The notes: generated by a model not told the origin, from the letters alone. Positions 19,243-28,881 are shown, counted from the stretch's first letter. The stretch is DNA of 37,451 nucleotides from Opitutia bacterium (GCA_947475065.1 CANJLB010000030.1:1-37451), one strand, 5' to 3'. Made by a program: numbers and translations.

Positions 19243-20256
19243 ATGGTCCGCCTGCGCCCACTGATTTATTTGTCCCTCGCCGCTGTCGGTCTCGCCCCGG
19301 CGGCCGAAACTGCGCCCCCGGTCCCGCCACCCGCCGCCGAACTTAAAATCTCCACGCAGGCCGCGCCCGGCGGAACGGCGGCACGGGCGTTCACCTCGTT
19401 TCCCGACGGGAGCGCGCTGGTGGCGTTTCGCGGACGCACGGTGGACGACGCGCGCGACATCCAGGTCGCCGACTGGCGCGACGGCCGCTGGTCGGAGCCG
19501 CGTATGCTCCCGCCCGACGGCTGGATCACCGACAGCCCGCCCGCCGCACCGCCCGCGCTCGACTCGCGCGACGGGCAGGCTGTCGCCGCGTGGTTCACCG
19601 CCGCCGGCAACGATCCGCGCATCCAACTTTCCGTTTCTCCCGACGCCGGCGGCGTGTGGCTCGTCCCGCACCGCGTGAGCGAGGGCCGGCCAGACGCTGT
19701 CACCAGTGTCGTCTTTTTGCGTGATGGCAGCCAGGTCGTTGTCTGGAAGGAAGGCGAAAATCTGCTGCTGCGTCGCATTTCCCCGCAGACCGACCTTGGC
19801 CCAGTCACGCCAGTCGCAACGAGCCGTATGCCGCTCGACAACTTGCAGCTCACCGTGGTGGCGGATCGCACCGATGACGCCCCCGTGCGGCTCATGCTCG
19901 CCTACGGTGCGGGCGGGGCCGCGTTGAGCACGGTGGTCACGCTACCGTCCCTTAAGGAGCTGGCGGCGCAGGACAGCATCTGCGCCTGCACGCGTGCCTC
20001 AAAGCAGCTCCAGCGCGGCTTCGAGCTGCACGGCACCATTGTCTCGGTTGATCTGGCGGCAGGCTCGCTCGTGGCGAAACACGACCCCATTCCCGGCGTG
20101 ATGCCGGCGATGACAATGCCTTTTAAAGCGGAAGCCGCCGTGCTTAGGAGCCTGAGGGCCGGTCAGGAATTTCTCGGCCGCATGGACGAGCACAACGCCG
20201 AATGGTGGCTGTTCGACGTGCGCCTGCTGGGCGAATCGCTGCCGGAGAAGAAATAG
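19243..20256 (+). CDS. Exported protein with C-terminal CusF-like copper-binding domain
   Basis: A 337-residue protein starting at the ATG at 19243. Residues 1-21 form a signal peptide (MVRLRPLIYLSLAAVGLAPA). Residues about 30-230 contain beta-propeller-like repeats: FPDGSALVAFRG, DWRDGRWSEPRML, FLRDGSQVVVWKEG. The last 85 residues are a CusF-like OB-fold (PF11604): HGTIVSVDLAAGSLVAKHDP, then GVMPAMTMPF, where the Met-x-Met pair and the His are the copper/silver ligands in this family. CICACT at about residue 245 adds two Cys. This fusion suggests a periplasmic or surface sensor or chaperone of copper, though the propeller part is unrecognised. It follows rho after 73 bases and ends at a terminator hairpin. 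Confidence 0.75.
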   Translation: MVRLRPLIYLSLAAVGLAPAAETAPPVPPPAAELKISTQAAPGGTAARAFTSFPDGSALVAFRGRTVDDARDIQVADWRDGRWSEPRMLPPDGWITDSPPAAPPALDSRDGQAVAAWFTAAGNDPRIQLSVSPDAGGVWLVPHRVSEGRPDAVTSVVFLRDGSQVVVWKEGENLLLRRISPQTDLGPVTPVATSRMPLDNLQLTVVADRTDDAPVRLMLAYGAGGAALSTVVTLPSLKELAAQDSICACTRASKQLQRGFELHGTIVSVDLAAGSLVAKHDPIPGVMPAMTMPFKAEAAVLRSLRAGQEFLGRMDEHNAEWWLFDVRLLGESLPEKK

Positions 20257-20263
20257 CCAGACA

Positions 20264-20295
20264 GGAGCGCGGCCGCCCCCGGCCGCTCCGTTTTT
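20264..20295 (+). terminator. Terminator hairpin, variant of the REP unit
   Basis: The hairpin gcggccg-cccc-cggccgc (20269-20286) sits eight bases after the stop of the CusF-like gene and is followed by ttttt. Apart from its loop it differs from the REP unit gcgaccg-ccct-cggtcgc of this locus only at one stem pair, changed on both sides (A/T to G/C), so a REP copy may have become the terminator. Confidence 0.7.
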
Positions 20296-20298
20296 CGT

Positions 20299-20943
20299 TT
20301 AAGAAATGCGACCGAAGGTGGTCGCGGTCCCATCGCTGCCACCGTGCGCGCTGCTCCACGGCCAGTCTTGCGGACGAACGACAAGACCGGCGTTCACCGG
20401 ATTGTTGTGAATGTAGTCCACGACGGCGGCGTAATGACATTCATTGCGAATGAACCGGTCGTAGTAATCGGTCTGCCAAACACGGCGTTTTCTGGGAGCG
20501 CGACCGCCCTCGGTCGCAAGCTGCTTCAGGCGACCGGGGGCGGTCGCGCTCCCAAGAATCTTGCGGGCGGTGACGCTTTTCCACGCGCCGACGATCTCCC
20601 CGATGGCGCAACCACCCGACGGCTCAATGAGCACATGAACGTGGTTTGGCATGACCACCCACGCGTGAAGCCGGTAATACCGGCCGTCGTCGTGCCGCCA
20701 TGCATCCAGCACGGCCTGCGCGCACACCGCCTCACGCAGGACGCATGACACGTGGCCGGCGTCGAGATAGCGCTCGACCTGCCCGCGGCGCGTTTCGTCG
20801 TCGAGCGCCAGTTCCTCCAGTTTCGCCATGACTTCGGCTGGCAGCGAATCCGCCAGCCGGTAAGTGAGGGACTGGATGACCTTGCCGTCGTCGTAGTGCG
20901 GCAGGTAGCCGCGCTCATGCCAGCCGGGAGGTTCTACGGGCAT
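20299..20943 (-). CDS. REP-associated tyrosine transposase (RAYT, IS200-like Y1 family)
   Basis: About 214 residues from the ATG at 20943 (MPVEPPGWHERGYLPHYDD); the frame opens 13 codons earlier without likeness. The HUH motif is HVH in MPNHVHVLIEP, and the C-terminal block reads DYYDRFIRNECHY, then VVDYIHNNPVNAGLV with the probable catalytic Tyr, then DWPWSSA. These are marks of RAYT single-strand transposases that mobilise REP hairpins. Odd: residues about 131-150 (SATAPGRLKQLATEGGRAP) are the translation of a 60-bp REP pair (20494-20553), and the last codons run through another REP hairpin. The insertion lies between the HUH and Tyr parts and keeps frame, so activity is uncertain. REP hairpins bracket the gene on both sides. 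Confidence 0.88.
   Translation of the reverse strand: MPVEPPGWHERGYLPHYDDGKVIQSLTYRLADSLPAEVMAKLEELALDDETRRGQVERYLDAGHVSCVLREAVCAQAVLDAWRHDDGRYYRLHAWVVMPNHVHVLIEPSGGCAIGEIVGAWKSVTARKILGSATAPGRLKQLATEGGRAPRKRRVWQTDYYDRFIRNECHYAAVVDYIHNNPVNAGLVVRPQDWPWSSAHGGSDGTATTFGRIS
20308..20325. repeat. REP hairpin at the 3' end of the RAYT gene
   Basis: The sequence gcgacc-gaaggt-ggtcgc gives a 6-bp stem and is preceded by agaaat, exactly as at the copy at 21038. It encodes part of the last residues of the transposase. Confidence 0.7.
20494..20553. repeat. REP pair (BIME-like) inserted inside the RAYT gene
   Basis: This 60-bp element has perfect 16-bp outer inverted repeats, gggagcgcgaccgccc (20494-20509) and its complement (20538-20553). 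Inside are two REP hairpins, gcgaccg-ccct-cggtcgc (20500-20517) and gcgaccg-gggg-cggtcgc (20530-20547), in opposite orientation. Bases 20500-20552 match 21038-21090 with only two differences. Confidence 0.85.
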
Positions 20944-20969
20944 GATGATATTCTGGGAACGTGCCCCCC

Positions 20970-21000
20970 CCCTCGGTCGCAAGTATTTTCAGGAACGCAG
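20970..21000. repeat. Degenerate REP copy upstream of the RAYT gene
   Basis: The stretch ccctcggtcgcaag (20970-20983), then tattttcagga, matches the interior of the full REP pair, but the right hairpin is decayed. It lies just upstream of the transposase start. Confidence 0.55.
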
Positions 21001-21037
21001 CCTCCCACGGCCCATTGTTTTGGCAATTTTTAGAAAT

Positions 21038-21090
21038 GCGACCGCCCTCGGTCGCAAGCTGTTTAAGGCGACCGGGGGCGGTCGCGCTCC
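21038..21090. repeat. REP pair between RAYT and tpiA
   Basis: Two hairpins, gcgaccg-ccct-cggtcgc (21038-21055) and gcgaccg-gggg-cggtcgc (21068-21085), are joined by aagctgtttaag and followed by gctcc. It sits 23 bases downstream of the tpiA stop and is the near-identical twin of the copy inside the RAYT gene. A further half unit, cggtcgcactccc, follows at about 21095-21107. Confidence 0.85.
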
Positions 21091-21112
21091 TGGACGGTCG
21101 CACTCCCAGACC

Positions 21113-21880
21113 TCACTTCACGGCGGCGGCAGTCACGAGTTCAAGGAAGCTTCTCGCTTCCAGCGAGGCACCGCCAATCAGTCCGCCGTCAATGTCGGGC
21201 TGCGCAAGCAGCTCCGGTGCGTTGGCCGGCTTCATCGAGCCGCCATAGAGAATGCGGATTTTCTGCGCGACGGGCTCGGAGAAGAGCTTGGTGAGCAGCG
21301 TGCGGATGAAGGCGTGAACCTCCTGCGCCTGCTCCGTCGTGGCGACTTTGCCGGTGCCGATGGCCCAGACCGGCTCATAGGCGACGATCACATCGGCGGC
21401 CTGCTCGCGGCTCACACCGGCCAGGCCGGCCTCAAGCTGTGTTTGCACCACCGTAAGCGTCGCACCGGACTCGCGCTCGACGAGCGTCTCGCCGACGCAA
21501 AAAATGGGGCGGAGCTGGTTTTTGAGCGCCGCGAGCACCTTCTGGTTGATGAATGCGTCCTGCTCGCCAAACAGCGTGCGGCGTTCGCTATGGCCGAGAA
21601 TGACGTGGCTCACGAACAGCGCGCGCAGCATGTCGGCGGAAATCTCGCCGGTGAACGCCCCGTTTTTCTCCGGGTGCAGGTTTTGCGCGCCGAGCCTGAC
21701 ATTGCTGCCGTCCAACAGGCGGCTCACGCCTTCCATGGCGGTGAAGGGCGGGCAGACGACGACCTCAACGTCGGTGCGCTGGCCGGCGGCGGCGGTGAGC
21801 TCGCGCACGAGCGCCGCCGCGTCGGCGGAGGTCTTGTTCATCTTCCAGTTGCCGGCGATAAGTTTTTTGCGATGGGTCAT
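21113..21880 (-). CDS. tpiA: Triosephosphate isomerase
   Basis: A 255-residue enzyme, normal length, starting MTHRKKLIAGNWKMNK at 21880. Catalytic residues are present: the Lys in GNWKMN, His in VILGHSERR, and Glu in VAYEPVWAIGTGK. The phosphate-binding end ILYGGSMKPANA is followed by GLIGGASL. It interconverts dihydroxyacetone phosphate and glyceraldehyde 3-phosphate in the cytoplasm. It is the third gene of the gap-pgk-tpiA cluster, 92 bases after pgk; that spacer holds a large hairpin repeat. REP hairpins lie just after its stop. Confidence 0.97.
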   Translation of the reverse strand: MTHRKKLIAGNWKMNKTSADAAALVRELTAAAGQRTDVEVVVCPPFTAMEGVSRLLDGSNVRLGAQNLHPEKNGAFTGEISADMLRALFVSHVILGHSERRTLFGEQDAFINQKVLAALKNQLRPIFCVGETLVERESGATLTVVQTQLEAGLAGVSREQAADVIVAYEPVWAIGTGKVATTEQAQEVHAFIRTLLTKLFSEPVAQKIRILYGGSMKPANAPELLAQPDIDGGLIGGASLEARSFLELVTAAAVK

Positions 21881-21892
21881 GGGAGATTTTTC

Positions 21893-21963
21893 AAGCGCGA
21901 AGACGTGAAGATGCAAAGCTCAGAAACTGAAAATGTGCTTTGGCACTTGGCGTCTTTGCGCTT
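21893..21963. repeat. Long imperfect hairpin between pgk and tpiA
   Basis: Arms of 27 bases (21893-21919 and 21937-21963) pair at 21 positions: aagcgcgaagacg on one side, cgtctttgcgctt on the other. It fills most of the spacer. Sequences of the type ctttgcgtctttgcg are, from memory, common dispersed repeats in Verrucomicrobiota and other phyla. Confidence 0.7.
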
Positions 21964-21972
21964 AATTCAGTT

Positions 21973-23235
21973 TTAGTTTTCCAGAAACGCCACGCCGGGG
22001 AGCACCTTGCCCTCGAGGAACTCGAGGCTGGCGCCGCCGCCGGTGGAACAATGCGTGACTTTTTTGGCCACGCCGAATTTCTTGGCCGCCGTCGCGGTAT
22101 CACCGCCGCCGACGACCGTCGTGGCGCCCTGGGCGGTGGCCTCGGCGATGGCGTCGGCCATGGCCTTGGTCGCACCGGCAAACGGGTCGAACTCGAACAC
22201 GCCGGGCGGACCGTTCCACACGATGGTCTTCGAGGCGAGGATCGCCGCACGGTAGAGCGCGATTGATTTCGGGCCGGCATCCATGCCTTCCCAACCGTCG
22301 GGAATGCCGCCCTCCAGCGTGGCCGGCTGGGTCTTCGCATCGGGGCCAAACTTGTCGCCGCACACGAAATCCACGGGGAAAATCAGCTCGACGCCGCGTG
22401 TCTTGGCCTTGGCCTCAAGCTCGGCAACGATCTCGGCGCCGGTCTTGTCGAAGAGGCTGGAGCCGATTTTCATGCCCCGGTTCACCTTGTGAAAGGTGTA
22501 GGCCATGCCGCCGCCGATGATGAGCTTGTCGGCCTTGTCGAGGAGGTTGTTGATGAGCGGAATTTTGTCGGCGATCTTCGCCCCGCCCAGGATGGCAAGC
22601 AACGGGCGGTCGGGATGATCCAGCACTTTGGCGAATGCCTTGAGCTCGGCCTCCATCAGGAAGCCCGCGGCTTTCTGCGGAAGCGCCACGCCAACCATGG
22701 AAGAGTGGGCACGATGCGCGGTGCCAAAGGCGTCGTTCACAAACACGTCCCCCAGCTTGCTAAGGCTGGCACGGAACGCCGCCTCCTTCGCGGGGTCCGC
22801 CTTGAGCTTGGTCTCGGTGCCGTCGGCGTTCTTGATCTTCACCTTGCCCTCTTCCTCAAGATGGAAGCGGAGGTTTTCGAGCAGGATCACGAAACCGGGC
22901 TTGAGCGCGCCGGGCGCGCACGCGGCCTCGACCGCCGGGCCGACGCAGTCATCGAGAAATGTCACGGGGCGACCGAGGAGCTTTTCGAGCTCGGCCGCGA
23001 CGGGCTTGAGCGAGAATTTGGCAATCTTCTGCCCATCGGGCCGGCCCAGGTGCGACATCAGCACCACCGACGCGCCCTGCTCCAGGGCAAACCTGATCGA
23101 AGGCAGCGCCGCCGCAATACGGGCCGTGTTAGTGATGGCGCCCGTGACCTTGTCCTGCGGGACATTGAAGTCCACGCGCATGAGCACGCGCTTCCCGGAC
23201 AGATTCAGATCACGGATCGACTTGAATTTCGACAT
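21973..23235 (-). CDS. pgk: Phosphoglycerate kinase
   Basis: A 420-residue kinase starting [20 protein letters not shown] at 23235. Family marks: RVDFNVPQD (substrate site), [49 protein letters not shown] and [14 protein letters not shown] in the nucleotide region. It is some 20-25 residues longer than many bacterial forms because of a charged insert near residues 128-155 ([18 protein letters not shown]). It makes ATP from 1,3-bisphosphoglycerate in glycolysis. Second gene of the cluster, 105 bases after gap. Confidence 0.97.
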   Translation of the reverse strand: MSKFKSIRDLNLSGKRVLMRVDFNVPQDKVTGAITNTARIAAALPSIRFALEQGASVVLMSHLGRPDGQKIAKFSLKPVAAELEKLLGRPVTFLDDCVGPAVEAACAPGALKPGFVILLENLRFHLEEEGKVKIKNADGTETKLKADPAKEAAFRASLSKLGDVFVNDAFGTAHRAHSSMVGVALPQKAAGFLMEAELKAFAKVLDHPDRPLLAILGGAKIADKIPLINNLLDKADKLIIGGGMAYTFHKVNRGMKIGSSLFDKTGAEIVAELEAKAKTRGVELIFPVDFVCGDKFGPDAKTQPATLEGGIPDGWEGMDAGPKSIALYRAAILASKTIVWNGPPGVFEFDPFAGATKAMADAIAEATAQGATTVVGGGDTATAAKKFGVAKKVTHCSTGGGASLEFLEGKVLPGVAFLEN

Positions 23236-23249
23236 GGAGGGAGAAATTG

Positions 23250-23316
23250 AACCACAGAGACACGGAGCTCACAGAGGACAAAAGCTGCGCTCTGTGCCCT
23301 CCGTGCCTCGGTGGTT
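23250..23316. repeat. Long imperfect hairpin between gap and pgk
   Basis: Two 27-base arms (23250-23276, starting aaccacagagacacggag, and 23290-23316, ending cggtggtt) pair at 23 of 27 positions around a 13-base loop. The motif of the accacagaggcacagag type is, from memory, a widespread dispersed repeat. In the gap-pgk mRNA it would form a stable stem just before the pgk start. Confidence 0.75.
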
Positions 23317-23340
23317 TCAGGTGTGGTTTGAGTTCGCCTC

Positions 23341-25137
<1,797 letters not shown>

Positions 25138-25335
25138 TCACCAGTGCAGGAATGCGCCTGCTATCGCACTTTGGCCGCTCGAATACTCTCTGTGCCCGTT
25201 TATTCCCGGGGAAACCGCAAGGTTACTAGGGTCAGAGGTGGTAGGATTATCCAAGTGCGAGGGCGTGGTGGTAGGTTGCGTTGTGCAACCGGCGAGCATC
25301 GCAGTGATCGCGATGGTGATGAATTTACGTTTCAT
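25138..25335 (-). CDS. Possible small lipoprotein (65 residues)
   Basis: The frame starts MKRKFITIAITAMLAGC, a clean lipoprotein signal with lipobox MLAGC, then a Thr/Pro-rich 45-residue tail ending GAFLHW. The signal is convincing, but the mature part is short and unlike any family, so this may be the 5' end of a decayed gene rather than a complete one. A small hairpin ggttgc-gttgt-gcaacc (25274-25290) falls within it. It lies in a degraded region next to an IS66 remnant. Confidence 0.4.
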   Translation of the reverse strand: MKRKFITIAITAMLAGCTTQPTTTPSHLDNPTTSDPSNLAVSPGINGHREYSSGQSAIAGAFLHW

Positions 25336-25411
25336 AGAAATTGGAGTGGCATCATATCGGAACAGGATCTTGCCAATTTACACCCCGGGACCCTGATCCA
25401 CCATAGGGTAA

Positions 25412-25633
25412 TACCCGAACTGGCTCTTCATCGGGCATCCCGATGCCGGCGACCGCGCCGCCGTACTCTACTCGCTCCTCGGCACCTGCCAACGTTACGG
25501 CCACCATCCACACGCTTGCCTCAGGGACGTGCTCTCCCGCCTGCCGGCGATGACCTCCAAGGATGACCTGCGGCCGCTGTTGTCGGGGCACTGGCGGCCA
25601 GTGCCATCGCCTCCATCTGCCCCGGGCGTTTGA
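25412..25633 (+). pseudogene. IS66-family transposase (TnpC), C-terminal remnant
   Basis: Reading in the frame of 25412, after a stop at 25409, about 73 codons run to TGA at 25631-25633. They give NWLFIGHPDAGDRAAVLYSL, TCQRYGHHPHACLRDVLSRL, PAMTSKDDLRPLLSGHW. This is the characteristic end of IS66 TnpC (GHPDAG-x-R-x-A, then DVL-x-RLP and LLP-x-NW). The frame is intact to its natural stop, but everything before it, including the DDE catalytic core, is missing. No matching IS66 tips were found. It marks an old IS66 insertion partly deleted. Confidence 0.85.
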
Positions 25634-25806
25634 TCCCGTCGGATTGGTTACCAATACGAAACCGTTCTACGCCTCTGTTCGCAGCAGATATCCCGCTGTT
25701 CTGCCCATAGGTGCAGCCGATAGTAAGCGAAGTAAAAGAAATCAGTCATAATCAGACAAAAGGGGTCGTGTCTTAAGTTTTATTGTAAGGTGTTTAAGTA
25801 ACTTCC

Positions 25807-27840
25807 TCACCACGTCCATCGCACTCCAAGGCGTACCATCCGTGGTTGACCGAGGGTGACAATTCCATCGGGGCTGCGGCCAGTTTCGATCCGCCGGTCC
25901 AGGAGGTTTTCGACGAGCAGACTGATCTCGCAATGAGGGCCCATGCTCTTGGTAACCCCGAGGTCAATAGTGGTCATGGGAGCAAGGGCGAGGCTGTTTT
26001 CATCGTCCTCGAACTGCCCGCTCACATAGCGGAGGTTGGAGGAAAGCCTCCAGTCTCTCCCGGCCGCCCAGTCAATTCCGGTCGTGAATGTCAGCTGGGG
26101 AGTTTGGGCGAGCCGCCTGCCTTCCAAGGCGGGCCGCGCTGCGGCGCGACGCACCCGCGCATCACTCAGGACACTGTCCGCGTGCACCCGCAGAGTGGGC
26201 ATCGGCCGCCATTCGCCGCCCAGTTCCAGGCCATTAACGATGACCCGGTCAATGTTCAGGCGCTGGCGGGAGGTTGGAGTCAGGGTGACATTGCCGACCG
26301 CGTCCCGGAGTTCGTTCGCAAAGACCGTGGCGGTGAGGTGGGCGCTCCCTAGGCTGAGCTCGAACCCAAGCTCTGCCCCGGCAAGATGCTCAGGTTTTAA
26401 CGCCGGGTTCGCCTCGGTCGTCACCGCACCCACCCGAAAAGGCCGGTAGTATTCGTTGAGCGTGGGAACGCGGAAGGCCTGATACGCCGCGGCGCGAACC
26501 TTCAGACCCGCGGCAGGCGACCAGACCAGCCCGAGCCGTGGACTCAATTCGGAGCCGTGGAGCGGGACGAAGTGGTCATCACGCAGGGTTGCTCCCGTAA
26601 GCTCATTGGTCTCATGACGGTGACCATCTTCGTTCGACCAGGAATCCAGCCGGATGCCCACCGAGGCGCGCCACGCCTCCGACCAGGCGCGTTCGTGATT
26701 AAGGAAGGCTCCGACGAAATATTGCTCGCCGCCGGCCTGCCGCAGGCGGGTGAACTGGCCGCCCGCAAAGAAAAATTTCTCCCGGGTCTCGCCTTGCACC
26801 CAGCGCACGTCGGCCCCGCCGCTCGTGGTGGATTGATCTCCCTGAGCCACCACCGTGAATGACGCCCCGCTCGCCATGGCCGGAACGTCGAATTGATCGT
26901 TGGCGGGGGTCTCGACCGTGCGCGCGGCGTTGACGGAGGAGAAGAAACTGGCGAAAGTTTGCTCCTGGACATAAGCCCCGGCGTTCCAACTCATCCCAGA
27001 CGACAGGGTGCCGGTTAAGGAGGCCGCGAGCTGGCCGGACTCGCTGGAATTTTTCTGCAAGAGGGTTCCATTCCCACGGTTTTCATGGAAAAACAGACTG
27101 CTGACCTGCAATGCCATCTGGTCGCTGAGTGACCGGCGCCAACTCAGCCGGGCGGATTGATGCTGTGAATCGAGCGGCCGGTCCACCGGACCCCGTTGGA
27201 GCGGACCGACGACGTGGAAGCCATCGAAGGCAAACGCGGACAGATCGAGGCCGAGCGAATCATGGCCGGCAGTTTCAAACAAGCTGACCTCACCGGTCCT
27301 CAGGCCGAAATCTCCCGCCGCAGCGGACAGATGCTGGGCGCGGTTATCGGGCGCGGCGCTGAACAATTGCACGACGCCGCTGAGAGCGGAGTTGCCCCAC
27401 GCGCCGGAGCCGCCTCCCCGCACGATTTCCACGCGATCCAGGGAACCAACCGGCACGGCACTCCAGGCGACCCACCCGCCGAAGGGGTCATTCAGGGGAT
27501 TTCCGTCCAGCAGCACGAGGGACCGGCTGGCCCCGCTGGGACCAAGATTGCGCAGCGAGACTCCCTGGGCCGTGGGGTTGGCGATGAGCGAACTGCTCCG
27601 CCGAAAGAGCGAAAAGGCGGCGACGCCGCGCAGCGTATCATCGAGCGTGAGGGAGGGGGAATTCTGCAGCTGGGTGATCTCGAACACATCGGTTGCCACC
27701 GGCAGGCGATCACGAGCTTGGGGAGCCCTCGAGGCGCTGACCACATAAGGCGTTAGCGACGGATCCGGCGCGGACGCCGCGCACACGAATCCCGGAAGCA
27801 GCACGGCAAGGCCTGAAACAAGGGGGCGGAGTTTCTTCAT
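25807..27840 (-). CDS. TonB-dependent outer-membrane receptor (BtuB/CirA type)
   Basis: A 677-residue receptor. Signal peptide about residues 1-22 (MKKLRPLVSGLAVLLPGFVCA); TonB-box and plug start at LTPYVVSASRAPQARDRLPV; plug domain with GVSLRNLGPSGASRSLVLLDG, PVGSLDRVEIVRGGGSGAWG and GVVQLFSA. The 22-strand barrel follows, with SPRLGLVWSPAAGLKVRAAA and FRVPTLNEYYRPF typical of the family, and ends RLGVRWTW, the aromatic last residue of barrel proteins. It takes up a siderophore, cobalamin or other ligand across the outer membrane using TonB energy; ligand not readable. It is preceded by a structured leader of about 200 bases. No TonB or ABC partner is in the window. Confidence 0.92.
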   Translation of the reverse strand: MKKLRPLVSGLAVLLPGFVCAASAPDPSLTPYVVSASRAPQARDRLPVATDVFEITQLQNSPSLTLDDTLRGVAAFSLFRRSSSLIANPTAQGVSLRNLGPSGASRSLVLLDGNPLNDPFGGWVAWSAVPVGSLDRVEIVRGGGSGAWGNSALSGVVQLFSAAPDNRAQHLSAAAGDFGLRTGEVSLFETAGHDSLGLDLSAFAFDGFHVVGPLQRGPVDRPLDSQHQSARLSWRRSLSDQMALQVSSLFFHENRGNGTLLQKNSSESGQLAASLTGTLSSGMSWNAGAYVQEQTFASFFSSVNAARTVETPANDQFDVPAMASGASFTVVAQGDQSTTSGGADVRWVQGETREKFFFAGGQFTRLRQAGGEQYFVGAFLNHERAWSEAWRASVGIRLDSWSNEDGHRHETNELTGATLRDDHFVPLHGSELSPRLGLVWSPAAGLKVRAAAYQAFRVPTLNEYYRPFRVGAVTTEANPALKPEHLAGAELGFELSLGSAHLTATVFANELRDAVGNVTLTPTSRQRLNIDRVIVNGLELGGEWRPMPTLRVHADSVLSDARVRRAAARPALEGRRLAQTPQLTFTTGIDWAAGRDWRLSSNLRYVSGQFEDDENSLALAPMTTIDLGVTKSMGPHCEISLLVENLLDRRIETGRSPDGIVTLGQPRMVRLGVRWTW

Positions 27841-27901
27841 TGTCGCAGCGGCTTATTGGACTTTGAAACGCCCAGGGCAAGCGTGTTGTCTCCCAACTGG
27901 C

Positions 27902-28029
27902 GAGGAGAGTCAGTCCTTCCTCACCGTTGGTGTACCGTATGGCCATTACGGCGGCTTTGGCGGTCAAGTCCTCTGTCCAACCACGCATTCTCACCGGGAG
28001 CACTGCCAGCTCAGTCCGGTGAACGGACA
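27902..28029 (-). promoter_or_regulatory. Candidate structured leader RNA of the TonB receptor
   Basis: The minus-strand RNA upstream of the receptor can form nested stems. tgtcc/ggaca (plus positions 28025-28029 with 27974-27978) encloses caccgg/ccggtg plus gagc/gctc (27992-28021). A separate ccgta/tacgg stem (27935-27951) and gagga/tcctc stem (27902-27922) follow. Receptor genes of this type often carry cobalamin or other riboswitches, but the conserved cobalamin box was not found. A regulatory role is inference. Confidence 0.4.
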
Positions 28030-28045
28030 CCAAGCTCCGAGATAA

Positions 28046-28752
28046 TCAGCCTGCTGGTTCGGATCCCGTTTGCTTCCGTCTCCGGTGGGGTATCTCCCCG
28101 CCCTCGTTTTCCCAGCGTTCGATCGTTCGTGGCTTCACCATGCAATTGTCGTCCGCACGTGGATCGGGCTGCGCGTCGGCCGGTTCGCCCGCGGTGGCGT
28201 TCCAAAGCTCGATGACGGGCTGGTCGGCGCGGTCGTGCTCGTGGCCGAGCACACTGACCGACGTCGTCCTGAGCAGAAAATGCCGGGCCTCACCCACCGG
28301 CAGTCCGATCCAACGCGCCCCAAGCACGCGCCCGAAGTGGCCGTGCGTGAAGAGCGCGACATTTTCGCCGAGCGCACGCAGGCGGGCGAGGAGCCGGTCG
28401 GCGCGGGCGGAGACCTGCAGGGGCGTCTCCCCAGACGGGCAACCGTCGCGGAAAAGTTCCCATTTCGGCTGCGTAGCGAGTATTTTCGCCGAAGTCTGGC
28501 CCTCGTAATCGCCATAGTCCCACTCCGTGAGGTCAGGCTCAGTGGTGGCCTTCGTGCCCAGCCCGGCCAGTTCGCAGGTCCGCCGCGCGCGCTGGCGCGG
28601 GCTGGTGAGCACGCCGGCAAACGGGATGTCGCGGAGGTGCGTCGCGAGTGCGCGCGCCCCGTCCTCGCCGCGTGCGGTCAGCGGAACGTCCGTGCGGCCG
28701 GTGTGCTGGCCGGCGAGCGACCACACAGTCTCGCCATGGCGGATGGCTGTGG
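28046..28752 (-). pseudogene. Histidine phosphatase (phosphoglycerate-mutase superfamily), start lost
   Basis: The family catalytic core is visible: IRHGETVWSLAGQHTGRTD, then LTSPRQRARRT, EWDYGDYEGQ and a second His in LFTHGHFGRVLGARW. The frame is open far upstream, but likeness begins abruptly at TTAIRHGE with no ATG, GTG or TTG nearby; a usual protein starts six to eight residues earlier with a beta strand. The first bases are shared with a PAP2 remnant on the other strand, so a deletion probably removed the 5' end. It may alternatively be expressed from a distant start, but the added sequence has no likeness. C-terminus IERWENEGGEIP looks complete. Confidence 0.65.
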
Positions 28753-28881
28753 TGCGCGGCCATTGCCTACTCCACGCTCGCCACGCGTCAGCATGTCGTG
28801 CTCGACGTTGCAGCCGGTGCCGCCTTGGGCGCGCTCGCTGGTGCCCGGGCCCTGAACCTGCTGAAAATGGAATCCAGCTGA
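28744..28881 (+). pseudogene. PAP2-family phosphatase, C-terminal remnant
   Basis: Forty-five codons in one frame read WLWCAAIAYSTLATRQHVVL, DVAAGAALGALAGARA, ending LLKMESS. This resembles the last two helices of PAP2/phosphatidic-acid-phosphatase proteins, including the conserved STL-x-T-x-QH and DV-x-AG pattern, where the His is catalytic. The rest of the gene is missing; upstream bases belong to the histidine phosphatase on the other strand. Confidence 0.6.

Noticed and set aside
27710-28033. A 107-codon minus-strand frame over the leader and start of the TonB receptor
   Set aside because: It overlaps the receptor's signal peptide in another frame and its sequence follows the RNA stems; I could not support it as a protein, though a conserved leader peptide is not excluded.
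27850-28050. Cobalamin riboswitch upstream of the TonB receptor
   Set aside because: The leader has stems and a gggagac-like end, but not the conserved B12 box or the central ccgcaactg-type core, so I keep it only as an unnamed leader.
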